54,637 bases of DNA from positions 1-54,637 of the forward strand of contig CAZAMT010000002.1 of assembly GCA_964486145.1 (NCBI GenBank). Direction: 5' to 3'. Made by a program: the position numbers and the translations under genes. This stretch comes from CAZAMT01 sp964486145. GTDB lineage: Bacteria; Bacteroidota; Bacteroidia; Bacteroidales; JAAAOM01. Within the stretch, counting starts at the first letter, position 1; each line of letters opens with the position of its first letter. The notes under the pieces are model-generated. The model saw only the letters and a list, made by a program, of their open reading frames with translations, searched no databases and was not told the origin of the DNA. Of the stretch, positions 26,568 through 35,839 are shown piece by piece.

Positions 26568-26602
26568 TGCAAATTTTAGCCGGATTTTATGCAAATTTTA
26601 GC
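26568..26602. repeat. Short direct repeat between panD and rfaE2
   Basis: TGCAAATTTTAGC occurs at 26568-26580 and again at 26590-26602, 22 bases apart start to start, i.e. two helical turns. It could be a tandem protein-binding site before rfaE2 or chance in AT-rich DNA. Confidence 0.5.
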
Positions 26603-26639
26603 TCATTTGATATCTTTTTATTCTCCAATCGTTTAGCCA

Positions 26640-27137
26640 ATGAAAATAAATGAAATGATCAGTGAAAAATTTTTTCACGATATGTCAGAAATATCGCAAA
26701 AGCTGGCATACTGGCATTTTAAAAATAAAAAAATTGTATTTACAAATGGTTGTTTTGACATTGTTCACAAAGGTCATATTGATTATCTGGCCAAGTCTGC
26801 AGACCAGGGCGATATATTAATTATTGGATTGAATACGGATGCATCGGTGAAAGTGCTTAAAGGTGAAAACAGGCCTATAATCGATCAAAATTCGAGAGGT
26901 CTGTTGCTGGCTTCCCTATTATTTGTTGATGCCGTAGTTCTTTTCAAGGAACAAACACCGGAAAAAATCATTGAATTTATTAAACCTGACATTCTGATTA
27001 AAGGAAGTGATTACCATCCCGAAGATATTGTTGGCTATGAGTTTGTCAAAAAAAATAATGGAAATGTTGTAACCATTGATTTTCTTGAAGGATATTCAAC
27101 AAGTAAAATCATTCAGAAAATAGTTGCTTCGCAATAA
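26640..27137 (+). CDS. rfaE2: D-glycero-beta-D-manno-heptose 1-phosphate adenylyltransferase
   Basis: Nucleotidyltransferase that makes ADP-heptose for lipopolysaccharide core, equal to the C-terminal domain of HldE. The 165-aa protein has FTNGCFDIVHKGHIDYLAKS at about 35-54 with the HxGH nucleotide motif, GLNTDASVKVLKGENRPI after it, and GSDYHPEDIVG near residue 121, matching the RfaE2 subfamily rather than CoaD or glycerol-phosphate cytidylyltransferases. The kinase half is not in the window, so it must be encoded elsewhere. RadA starts seven bases after its stop. Confidence 0.88.
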   Translation: MKINEMISEKFFHDMSEISQKLAYWHFKNKKIVFTNGCFDIVHKGHIDYLAKSADQGDILIIGLNTDASVKVLKGENRPIIDQNSRGLLLASLLFVDAVVLFKEQTPEKIIEFIKPDILIKGSDYHPEDIVGYEFVKKNNGNVVTIDFLEGYSTSKIIQKIVASQ

Positions 27138-27144
27138 ACAGAGC

Positions 27145-28509
27145 ATGGCCAAACAAAAAACCGTTTATATTTGTCAACAATGCGGATATGAATCTCCAAA
27201 ATGGTTGGGAAAATGTCCGTCATGCAATGCATGGAACAGTTTCCAGGAAGAAATTACGGAAGGAAAAACAACAGGTATTTCACACAAGTTAAGCCAGGGA
27301 AGGGTTAATCCTGTAAAATTGAACGAAATTTCTATTGAAAAACAAAAACGAATGCATTCAGGGATATCCGAACTGGATCGGATTCTGGGAGGAGGTATCG
27401 TTCCCGGATCGCTTATCCTTATTGGCGGTGAACCCGGCATTGGAAAATCAACCCTGGCATTGCAACTTGCACTTCAAATATCAGAAAAAACAACCTTGTA
27501 TGTCAGCGGTGAAGAAAGCGAACAACAAATACGATACCGCGCCGAACGCCTGCAACATTTGACCGACAAATGTTTAATCCTCACAGAAACAAATGTTGAA
27601 GAAATCATTTATCACATTGACAAAGTAATGCCAGACATCGTCATTGTGGATTCGATTCAAACCATGCAGAGCGAGCAATTGGAATCATCGCCGGGAACGG
27701 TAACACAAATCAGGGAATGCACAGGGAAGCTACAAAAAAAGATAAAATCACTTGGAATTCCCATATTTCTTATCGGACATATTAACAAAGAAGGCAATCT
27801 CGCCGGTCCGAAAGTATTGGAGCACGTTGTTGATGTTGTCCTTCAGTTTGAAGGAGATCAAAATCATTTTTACCGGTTGCTGAGAGCATCAAAAAACAGG
27901 TTTGGCTCAACTTCAGAGCTGGGTATATTTGAAATGCAATCTGATGGCCTGAAAGAAGTATTAAACCCATCGGAAGTTTTAATTAATCAAATTGATGAAG
28001 ATTTAAGCGGCATAGCAATTGCTGCAGCCATTGACGGAGCAAGACCTTTTTTAATCGAAATTCAATCCCTTGTAAGCACGGCCGCCTACGGAACACCTCA
28101 GAGATCATCTACCGGTTATGACGTAAAAAGATTAAACATGTTACTGGCTGTACTTGAAAAGAAAGCAGGGTTTAAACTCTCTTCAAAAGATGTTTTCCTG
28201 AACATAGCAGGAGGGATAAAGCTAAACGATCCGGCTATGGATCTTCCAATCGTAATGGCCATACTATCTTCTAATTTTGATTTACCCATCACGAAAGATT
28301 CGTGCTTTTATGCTGAAATTGGGCTTTCAGGCGAAATTCGTCCGGTTTCTCATGCAGAACAACGTTTAAAAGAGGCCGATAAACTTGGATTTAAAAAAGT
28401 GTACATCGCAAGTGGAAATCAAAAAAATATTTCTCACCTAAAAACCCCGATGGAAATAATCTCATTTAGCAAAATAGAAAACCTTGTAAAACAGGTATTT
28501 GTAAAATAA
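27145..28509 (+). CDS. radA: DNA repair protein RadA
   Basis: RecA-like ATPase that promotes branch migration in recombination. The ATG at 27145 (MAKQKTVYICQQCG) gives 454 aa; the frame upstream overlaps rfaE2 and is not needed. The N-terminal zinc finger has CQQCG and CPSC (residues 10-13 and 27-30). Walker A is GGEPGIGKSTLALQ near residue 92, the RadA-specific KNRFG lies near residue 251, and the C-terminal Lon-like domain holds the SGEIRPV region. Last gene of panC-panD-rfaE2-radA; it converges on the PBP gene. Confidence 0.95.
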   Translation: MAKQKTVYICQQCGYESPKWLGKCPSCNAWNSFQEEITEGKTTGISHKLSQGRVNPVKLNEISIEKQKRMHSGISELDRILGGGIVPGSLILIGGEPGIGKSTLALQLALQISEKTTLYVSGEESEQQIRYRAERLQHLTDKCLILTETNVEEIIYHIDKVMPDIVIVDSIQTMQSEQLESSPGTVTQIRECTGKLQKKIKSLGIPIFLIGHINKEGNLAGPKVLEHVVDVVLQFEGDQNHFYRLLRASKNRFGSTSELGIFEMQSDGLKEVLNPSEVLINQIDEDLSGIAIAAAIDGARPFLIEIQSLVSTAAYGTPQRSSTGYDVKRLNMLLAVLEKKAGFKLSSKDVFLNIAGGIKLNDPAMDLPIVMAILSSNFDLPITKDSCFYAEIGLSGEIRPVSHAEQRLKEADKLGFKKVYIASGNQKNISHLKTPMEIISFSKIENLVKQVFVK

Positions 28510-28530
28510 AACCGGGGTCTGCAATTTGCT

Positions 28531-30867
28531 TTAATAACCCAATCCGTAGCCCGAAATTCCATAATTGTCACTTGGAGATGCATAATCGTCGGGAACGTAT
28601 TCATCGCAATTTACCTGTACATTAAGATTATCAGGCATGTCAAATTCATCTTCAGGAGAAATATTAATTTCATCATCTTCATAAATTTTTTTCATGAAAT
28701 GAGCCCAGATGGGCATTGCCATATAAGCGCCCTGGCCAATATGATTATTGTCAAAACGGATTGATCTTTCCTCTCCACCTACCCAGATTCCTGTTACCAT
28801 TTTAGGGACTATCCCCATAAACCAACCATCGGAGTTGTTCTGGGTTGTACCGGTTTTTCCGGCTATTTCAGATTCAAATCCAAACCTTGTTCTCAATCCA
28901 ATGGCCGTACCAAAATTAACCGTGCCTTGCATTGCATTCAACATGAGATATGCAGTTTGCTCACTAACAGCCTCTTCTACTGTTGGTTGAAAGGTTGATA
29001 GGAGATTACCGTTTTTATCTTCAATCCTTGTTACAAAGATGGGTCGAATGTGAACCCCTTTGTTTGCAAATGTACTGAAAGCACTTACCATCTCATAAAC
29101 CGAAACATCTGAAACACCATATATCATAGAGTATACGGGATCCAGAGGGCTTTCGATTCCCAGTTTATGAGCCATGTCAACAATGGATTGCGGCGTAAAA
29201 TTTTTAAGCAGCCAGGCCGAAATCAAATTCTCGGATTTGGCAAGTCCCCATTTCAATGTTTGTTCTGTACCAATGTATTTTCTTCCTGTTGTCCTGGGCG
29301 ACCAGATTGAGTCCTTATCAGGAAATACCTGCGGAGTTACCGGAACTTTGCGGCAGGGTGAATATCCTTCCTGCCATGCCAGGACATATAAAAACGGCTT
29401 AAATGTAGAACCTGCCTGACGTTTTCCGAATTTCACATGATCATACTGAAAATGAGCCAGATCAGGACCTCCAACATATGTTTTCACATGACCAGTTCGT
29501 GGATCTGCTGACATCATTCCCACACGTAATATGTGCTTATAATAAAGTATAGAATCCCAGGGTGTCATAACAGTATCAATTTCTCCATTCCAGGTAAATA
29601 CCCGCATTTCAACGGGGGTTTTGAATGATTCCCTGATCGAGTCCATGGAAACACCGGCTGCTCTCAACGTACGATACCTGTTCGATCTTCTCATTGATGA
29701 CTGCATAATGTTATCCACTTCCTTTGAAGTAAGATCATTGGAAAACGGAGCTCCTCTTTTCCCTTTTTTTTCATTGTTAAATGCTGGTTGTAAATATTCT
29801 CCCAGGTGTTTTTTCACAGCTTGCTCCGCGTGTTGTTGCATTTTGTAATTAATGGTTGTGTATATGCGAAGGCCATCATTGTAAAGGTTATAAGTTGACC
29901 CGTCTGGCTTTTTGTTTTTATTACACCAACCAAATAATGGATCCTTGACCCAGTCAAGTGAATCACCTTTGTAACTCGCATAAGACCCATAGTCACTCCG
30001 TTCCGGTTTATCAGCATTCATAATTAATCTTAGGTACTCTCTGAAATAAGTGCCGTATCCCTCACTGTGGTCTACCCGCTGATAATCAATACTCAACGGT
30101 ATAGTCTTAACCGAATCATAAACCTCTTCAGTTATATATTTATATTTATATAATTGCCTCAATACTATATTTCTCCGTTTTTGGGTTAATTCAGGTCTGC
30201 GCAATGGATTGTAAACAGATGGATTCTGTACCATTCCTACAAGGGTTGCCGCTTCTTCCAGCTTAAGTGAATCAGGGGTAGTGTTAAAATAAACACTCGA
30301 CGCAGATTCAATGCCTACAGCAAGATTTAAAAAATCTACCTGGTTGAGATACATTGCAATGATTTCTTCTTTTGTATAACTTTTCTCAAGTTTTACAGCA
30401 ATAACCCATTCATTAAACTTTTGCCACAATCGCACCAAAATGCTTGGTGATCTTTCGTGATACAACTGCTTGGCTAACTGCTGGGTAATCGTACTGGCGC
30501 CTCCCCGGTTTCCTAAAAAAACTACAGCCCTTACCAAGCCTCGTGCATCAATTCCCGAATGTTTATGAAACCGTATATCTTCCGTGGCTATTAGTGCATT
30601 GACCAGGTATGGAGATAACTCCTGGTAATTCACAGTTGTACGGTTATTCTTAGGATTAAAATATTTTCCTAATAATTCTCTGTCTTCTGTTAAGACCTGT
30701 GCTGCAAGATCAATTTGTGGGTTTTCCAGTTCTTCAAATTTGGGCATATATCCCAACCATCCTTCTGAAATTAAGAAAAATAACAGAAAAAGCACCGCAA
30801 AAGGTGTTGCAAAGATTATCCAAAAATTCCGGGTATATTTTTTTTTCTTTTCTTCAAAATTTGCCAT
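28531..30867 (-). CDS. mrcA: Penicillin-binding protein 1A, bifunctional
   Basis: Class A PBP that polymerises and cross-links peptidoglycan. The 778-aa protein has a short basic cytoplasmic N-terminus, one membrane helix (about 14-35), a GT51 glycosyltransferase domain with ATEDIRFHKHSGID near residue 93 and GGASTITQQLAKQL near residue 125, and a transpeptidase domain with GSTFKPF (active Ser, SxxK) near residue 482, SENLIS (SxN) near residue 547 and KTGTTQNN near residue 677. The tail is acidic and Tyr/Gly-rich. Single gene, divergent from topA. Confidence 0.93.
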   Translation of the reverse strand: MANFEEKKKKYTRNFWIIFATPFAVLFLLFFLISEGWLGYMPKFEELENPQIDLAAQVLTEDRELLGKYFNPKNNRTTVNYQELSPYLVNALIATEDIRFHKHSGIDARGLVRAVVFLGNRGGASTITQQLAKQLYHERSPSILVRLWQKFNEWVIAVKLEKSYTKEEIIAMYLNQVDFLNLAVGIESASSVYFNTTPDSLKLEEAATLVGMVQNPSVYNPLRRPELTQKRRNIVLRQLYKYKYITEEVYDSVKTIPLSIDYQRVDHSEGYGTYFREYLRLIMNADKPERSDYGSYASYKGDSLDWVKDPLFGWCNKNKKPDGSTYNLYNDGLRIYTTINYKMQQHAEQAVKKHLGEYLQPAFNNEKKGKRGAPFSNDLTSKEVDNIMQSSMRRSNRYRTLRAAGVSMDSIRESFKTPVEMRVFTWNGEIDTVMTPWDSILYYKHILRVGMMSADPRTGHVKTYVGGPDLAHFQYDHVKFGKRQAGSTFKPFLYVLAWQEGYSPCRKVPVTPQVFPDKDSIWSPRTTGRKYIGTEQTLKWGLAKSENLISAWLLKNFTPQSIVDMAHKLGIESPLDPVYSMIYGVSDVSVYEMVSAFSTFANKGVHIRPIFVTRIEDKNGNLLSTFQPTVEEAVSEQTAYLMLNAMQGTVNFGTAIGLRTRFGFESEIAGKTGTTQNNSDGWFMGIVPKMVTGIWVGGEERSIRFDNNHIGQGAYMAMPIWAHFMKKIYEDDEINISPEDEFDMPDNLNVQVNCDEYVPDDYASPSDNYGISGYGLGY

Positions 30868-30977
30868 AATATTTCATGCACTTTGTCGTAAAAGTAATAA
30901 TTATTTACTTTACAAATTTGAACACTGTTTCAAATTACGTTTAAAACGGCAATTATATTGCTTAAAACATTATTATA

Positions 30978-33305
30978 ATGGGAGAAAATTTAGTTATTGT
31001 TGAATCACCTGCAAAAGCCAAAACAATTGAAAAATTTCTTGGCAAAGAATATCAGGTTACATCCAGTTACGGACATATCAGGGACCTGGCAAAGAAAAAT
31101 CTGGGAATTGACATAGAAAATGATTTCCAGCCGGATTATATCATATCGGAAGATAAAAAGAAAGTAGTTAATGAATTAAAAAAACTTGTAAAAAACACGA
31201 AAACAGTTTGGTTAGCATCCGATGAAGACCGCGAAGGGGAGGCCATTGCATGGCATTTGTATGAGGTGTTAAAATTGAAAAATGAAACCACAAAACGCAT
31301 TGTATTTCATGAAATAACAAAAGATGCCATCAACCGGGCAATTGAAAGTCCGCGCGGAATTGACAACAATTTGGTAAATGCACAGCAAGCGCGCAGAATA
31401 CTTGACAGGATTGTGGGTTTTGAACTTTCACCGGTACTGTGGAAAAAAATTAAGCCCAATCTGTCAGCAGGGAGAGTGCAATCAGTTGCTGTGAGATTAT
31501 TGGTTGAAAGAGAGCGTGAAATCATGAATTTCCAACCCTCATCTTCATACAGGGTTGTTGGTATTTTTGAATGTCTTGATGTTCATTCAAAACAAGTTGA
31601 AATTAAAGCCGTCCTGAAAAATCGACTGAAAAAGAAATCTGATGCTGAAGACTTTCTAAAAAAATGCTCTCAAGCCTCATTTACCGTAGGTGATATTACC
31701 ACCAAACCATCAAAAAAATCACCGGCACCACCATTTACAACATCAACATTGCAACAGGAAGCCAGCCGCAAGTTAAGCTTTTCAGTATCACAAACCATGC
31801 GGGTTGCACAGAATTTATATGAATCGGGACACATTACTTATATGAGAACGGATTCGGTAAACCTCGCCCAATCAGCAGTACAATCGGCTAAAAATGTTAT
31901 TACCGGAGAATTCGGCAATAAGTATTTACAGATTAGAAATTATAAAACCAAATCGAAAGGTGCACAAGAAGCTCATGAAGCCATTCGGCCTACATATATT
32001 AATAAACCAGAAATCAAAGCAAGTGCAAATGAACAGAGATTATACGAATTAATTTGGAAAAGAACCATTGCCTCACAAATGAGTGATGCCCAACTTGAAA
32101 AAACAACCATCCGCATAGATTTATCCAACTCAGATGAAAAATTTACAGCAAATGGTGAAGTCATTAAATTTGATGGCTTTTTAAAGGTTTACCTGGAATC
32201 TACCGATGATGAACCTGATGAAAGCGATTCAGGATTACTCCCCCGGGTAAAAGTAGATGAAAAACTTGACTATAGAAATATAACTGCATCTGAAAAATAT
32301 TCAAACCATCCTCCAAGATATACAGAGGCCAGTTTGGTAAAAAAACTTGAAGAACTGGGAATTGGAAGACCTTCAACCTATGCACCAATTATTTCAACAG
32401 TGCAAAACCGGGGATATGTTGTAAAAGAGGACAGACAGGGAAAAGAAAGACAGTACAATGAATTTCGACTGGTAAATGACAAGATAAACCATGAGACGAA
32501 AACCGAAATTACAGGTACCGAAAAATCCAAACTTTTCCCAAGAGACATTGGAATGGTGGTTAACGATTTCCTTGAAGATAATTTCACCACCATCATGGAT
32601 TACAATTTTACGGCCAATGTTGAAAAAAAATTCGATGATATTGCTGCTGGTAAAGTAGAATGGAGGAAAATGTTAGATGACTTCTACAAATCATTTCATC
32701 CAAAAGTAGAAAATACACTTCAACATTCCGAAAGAAGCAAGGGAGAACGATATCTTGGTGATGATCCTGCATCGGGAAAACCTGTGTATGTAAAAATAGG
32801 AAGATATGGTCCTGTGGCCCAGATGGGTGTTGCAAAACCGGAGGATGAAAACGCTGAAAAGCCAAAATTTGCCAGTCTTTTAAAAACTCAGCTTATTGAA
32901 AATATTACACTTGAAGAGGCTCTCGAACTTTTTAAACTTCCAAGGAATCTTGGCAAATATGAAAATGAAGACGTCACTGTTTCTATTGGTCGTTTTGGTC
33001 CATATGTAAAACATCAATCGCTGTTTGCATCACTGAAAAAAGGAGTTGATGATCCATACACGATCGAATTGGAGCGGGCAATAGAGCTTATTGAAGAAAA
33101 AAGAGAAAAAGAAAGAAACCGTAAGATCAAAACATTTGATCATGACCAGGACCTTCAGATTCTTAATGGCCGTTGGGGTCCATACATCGCCTACAAAAAG
33201 AAAAATTACAGGATCCCCAAAAATACTGATCCAAAACAGTTGACATACGATGATTGCATGGAAATCATAGAAAAATCGGCAAAAACCAAAAAATCCAAAA
33301 AATAG
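30978..33305 (+). CDS. topA: DNA topoisomerase I (type IA)
   Basis: Relaxes negative supercoils. The 775-aa protein starts with the Toprim motif VIVESPAKAKTIEKFLG, has DEDREGEAIAWHL near residue 82, and the catalytic Tyr in HITYMRTDSVNL near residue 290. The C-terminal part carries topoisomerase C-terminal repeats (KIGRYGPVAQMG, SIGRFGPYVKH, NGRWGPYIAYKKK) and a Lys-rich end. No CxxC zinc fingers of the E. coli kind are present. The ureohydrolase-like gene follows 18 bases later on the same strand. Confidence 0.96.
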   Translation: MGENLVIVESPAKAKTIEKFLGKEYQVTSSYGHIRDLAKKNLGIDIENDFQPDYIISEDKKKVVNELKKLVKNTKTVWLASDEDREGEAIAWHLYEVLKLKNETTKRIVFHEITKDAINRAIESPRGIDNNLVNAQQARRILDRIVGFELSPVLWKKIKPNLSAGRVQSVAVRLLVEREREIMNFQPSSSYRVVGIFECLDVHSKQVEIKAVLKNRLKKKSDAEDFLKKCSQASFTVGDITTKPSKKSPAPPFTTSTLQQEASRKLSFSVSQTMRVAQNLYESGHITYMRTDSVNLAQSAVQSAKNVITGEFGNKYLQIRNYKTKSKGAQEAHEAIRPTYINKPEIKASANEQRLYELIWKRTIASQMSDAQLEKTTIRIDLSNSDEKFTANGEVIKFDGFLKVYLESTDDEPDESDSGLLPRVKVDEKLDYRNITASEKYSNHPPRYTEASLVKKLEELGIGRPSTYAPIISTVQNRGYVVKEDRQGKERQYNEFRLVNDKINHETKTEITGTEKSKLFPRDIGMVVNDFLEDNFTTIMDYNFTANVEKKFDDIAAGKVEWRKMLDDFYKSFHPKVENTLQHSERSKGERYLGDDPASGKPVYVKIGRYGPVAQMGVAKPEDENAEKPKFASLLKTQLIENITLEEALELFKLPRNLGKYENEDVTVSIGRFGPYVKHQSLFASLKKGVDDPYTIELERAIELIEEKREKERNRKIKTFDHDQDLQILNGRWGPYIAYKKKNYRIPKNTDPKQLTYDDCMEIIEKSAKTKKSKK

Positions 33306-33323
33306 CGACATACTTTATATTCT

Positions 33324-34493
33324 ATGAACTTAATAGATTTTCTTACCCCGGTTGAACTGGAAAAACCCCTGGTATACCAACAACCTGATGATTCATCCAT
33401 GAGTCGCACCATCACGGTTCACACCCCTGATCATCCGGTAAAGGATTTGGATGGTTTTGATTTAGCCATCGTAGGTATTCCCGAGGATAGAAGCTCTTAT
33501 AACACTGGTTCGTCCAGGGCACCTGATAAAATCCGTGAATATCTTTATCAATTGCGCGGATTTAAAAATCATTTAAAAATCATTGACCTGGGAAACCTCA
33601 AACCGGGCAACCAAATAATTGATACATATTATGGAGCAAATGAAGTATTTCGTATGCTGTATAAAATAAAAATTCCGGTTTTAGTGCTTGGTGGGACACA
33701 AGATATGACAATTAGCAATTGCATGGCTTTGAAAAAAGAAAACATACCATACAAATTAACATGTATTGACCGTAAAATTGATTATTTGCAAGCTGCTGAA
33801 GCATCTGCATCCGACAAGTTCCTAATAAATATTTTCGATGAAAAGGAAAATATTTATCCACTGGATTTCGCCTGCCTGGGTTATCAATCCTATTTCGTCA
33901 ACAATGAAGTTTTAGACATATTCAGAAACAAAAATTTCGTTCTTAAGCGTTTGGGGCTTGCTCGTTCAAATTTACCACTTCTTGAACCGGAACTTCGTGA
34001 TTCTCATATTGTAAGTGTTGATATTTCATCGGTAAAACAATCGGATGCGCCAGGGTATTATAACCCATCGCCGAACGGCTTTTATGGGGAAGAGCTCTGT
34101 CAAATGGCGAGATATGCAGGGCTTGGTGAAAAAGTGTCGTCCTTCGGTATTTTTGAAGTAAATCCTAAATTTGACAATAACCATCAAACCTCACATTTAG
34201 CAGCCCAAATATCATGGTATTTTATTGATGGATTGGCTAATAGAGCCGGCGAATCCCCGGAAAAAGGTGAAAAATCGTTTAAAAAATTTATTGTTGCCAA
34301 TAGCAAACTCGAACAGCAGATTATCTTCTATAAAAGCATCAAAACAAATCGCTGGTGGATGGCTGTACCATCCGATCCAAAGAAAAATAAAAAGAACCAT
34401 ATCATTATTTCCTGTTCAGCGCTGGACTATGAGGTTGCCTGTAATGACGAAATTCCTGACAGATGGCTGGATGCTTTCCATCGGTTCAATTAA
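33324..34493 (+). CDS. Arginase/formimidoylglutamase-fold protein with degenerate metal site
   Basis: 389-aa member of the ureohydrolase fold, usually annotated formimidoylglutamase or arginase. It keeps the outline: AIVGIPEDRSSYNTGSSRAP near residue 49, VLGGTQDMTIS near residue 128, SVDISSVKQSDAPG near residue 232 and IFEVNPKFDNNHQTSHLAAQ near residue 275. The manganese ligands are mostly lost: GGDHS reads GGTQD, DAHxD reads DRKID, and SxDxD reads SVDIS. It probably does not work as a normal hydrolase. It follows topA by 18 bases and precedes porP-gldKLMN. Its role is unknown. Confidence 0.75.
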   Translation: MNLIDFLTPVELEKPLVYQQPDDSSMSRTITVHTPDHPVKDLDGFDLAIVGIPEDRSSYNTGSSRAPDKIREYLYQLRGFKNHLKIIDLGNLKPGNQIIDTYYGANEVFRMLYKIKIPVLVLGGTQDMTISNCMALKKENIPYKLTCIDRKIDYLQAAEASASDKFLINIFDEKENIYPLDFACLGYQSYFVNNEVLDIFRNKNFVLKRLGLARSNLPLLEPELRDSHIVSVDISSVKQSDAPGYYNPSPNGFYGEELCQMARYAGLGEKVSSFGIFEVNPKFDNNHQTSHLAAQISWYFIDGLANRAGESPEKGEKSFKKFIVANSKLEQQIIFYKSIKTNRWWMAVPSDPKKNKKNHIIISCSALDYEVACNDEIPDRWLDAFHRFN

Positions 34494-34802
34494 TGCGCTT
34501 TTTCTCATCAACGTTTTTAGCCTCATTACATTAACTTCGTTGAGCTCCCCGAAAAAATATCGGGGCAAGTTGTCCTCGGTTCACAAATTATTTATAATCG
34601 ACTGTTTATATTGCACTGGATGAATATGAAAATCATCTGTATAAGTAACATTATTTAACCCTGCCAGTATAAGGTACTGGAGAAAAACATTATCTTTAGT
34701 ATTGTGTTAATTAATTTGTTCGGATATAATATTTTTGCTTATTTTACTGTTAGTAATTAATGCGGATGTTGAGGGATTTATTAGTTTGATTAATACAGTA
34801 TC
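34494..34802. other. Intergenic region with two hairpins before porP
   Basis: Two inverted repeats are visible: CCCCGA-7-TCGGGG at 34547-34565 and CCAGTA-5-TACTGG at 34664-34680. Neither is followed by a good T run. The first, read on the minus strand as CTTGCCCCGA...TCGGGGAG, resembles the hairpin end of the dispersed repeat at 149-170. No gene or RNA is recognised. The right end holds the porP -7 box. Confidence 0.5.
34730..34737 (+). promoter_or_regulatory. -7 box upstream of porP-gldKLMN
   Basis: TATTTTTG fully matches TAnnTTTG, 65 bases before the porP start. A TTG lies 25 bases further up (34702-34704), slightly too far for the normal spacing, so the -33 part is unsure. Confidence 0.45.
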
Positions 34803-35768
34803 ATGAAAAGTTTTCTCCTTTCAATTTTAACGATTTTCGTATTGCTATTTGATGTGTCATCACAACAAGATCCACAGTTTAGTCATTATATGTTTAACAA
34901 TATGCTAACAAATCCAGGCTATGCCGGCAGTTCCGGGAAAATTTGTGCCACAGCCATTAACAGGAATCAATGGTTGGGATTCGAAGGTGCTCCCCGTACA
35001 TTTGCAGCGAATGTAAATACTCCATTCAATTTATTTGGAGTTTCTCATGGTGCAGGCCTATCCGTTAGTAATGATGTTTATGGATTCAACACCGATCTGG
35101 GATTAAGCCTTTCATATGCTTTAAGATTCGATGTTGGAGATGGAAAATTGGCTATCGGGGTTGCAGGTGGTATGATGAACAATGCGCTGGGAGAAGCTAA
35201 TTGGGAATTTGACGATGGCAGTATCTTTCATTCAGGCTCGGATAATGCAATTCCGCAGGGGGATGAAAATGTCACCGTATTTAATATGGATGGCGGAGTA
35301 TTTTACAATACTGATGATTTATATTTTGGTATCTCTGCAACCAATATTACAGAACCTACGTTAAAATATTCCAAAGGCGAAAGCGAAGTTGCAGGAAGCT
35401 CAGAGTATCAGCTAAAAAGGCACTATTACCTGACTGCCGGTTATACGTTGCAAATGCCAAATCCATCTTTTGAAGTTTTGCCTTCATTAATGGTGCGATC
35501 AGACGGGAAGTCATCTCAGATTGATGTAAATGCTTTGGTTCAATACAATAAAAAGTTCTGGGGTGGCGTTTCTTTAAGAGTTCCGGACCTGATTTTTTTA
35601 GCGGGAATTGAACTTACAAATAATTTAAAAATTGGTATCTCTTATGATTACACATTTTCAAAAATTATGAATTATAGCGATGGTTCGGTAGAAATAATGT
35701 TAAACTATTGTTTTGAAATAAATAAGGATAAATCACCAAAAAAATACAAAAGCATTCGATATTTATAA
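34803..35768 (+). CDS. porP: Type IX secretion system membrane protein, PorP/SprF family
   Basis: Outer-membrane beta-barrel protein of the T9SS; family members pair with gliding adhesins or, in Porphyromonas, with the core machine. The 321-aa protein has a signal peptide (about 1-20) and the family opening QQDPQFSHYMFNNMLTNPGY with NRNQWLGFEGAP soon after. The rest alternates in the manner of beta strands and ends with CFEINKD. First gene of a five-gene operon with gldKLMN, the same order as porP-porK-porL-porM-porN in Porphyromonas, so it is more likely the core PorP than a SprF for one adhesin. Confidence 0.9.
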   Translation: MKSFLLSILTIFVLLFDVSSQQDPQFSHYMFNNMLTNPGYAGSSGKICATAINRNQWLGFEGAPRTFAANVNTPFNLFGVSHGAGLSVSNDVYGFNTDLGLSLSYALRFDVGDGKLAIGVAGGMMNNALGEANWEFDDGSIFHSGSDNAIPQGDENVTVFNMDGGVFYNTDDLYFGISATNITEPTLKYSKGESEVAGSSEYQLKRHYYLTAGYTLQMPNPSFEVLPSLMVRSDGKSSQIDVNALVQYNKKFWGGVSLRVPDLIFLAGIELTNNLKIGISYDYTFSKIMNYSDGSVEIMLNYCFEINKDKSPKKYKSIRYL

Positions 35769-35839
35769 AACATTAATGAATAATTTCGGTATAAAGGAAA
35801 AATAGAGAAACAAAAAATTGCAGATAAATACAAAGAGCC

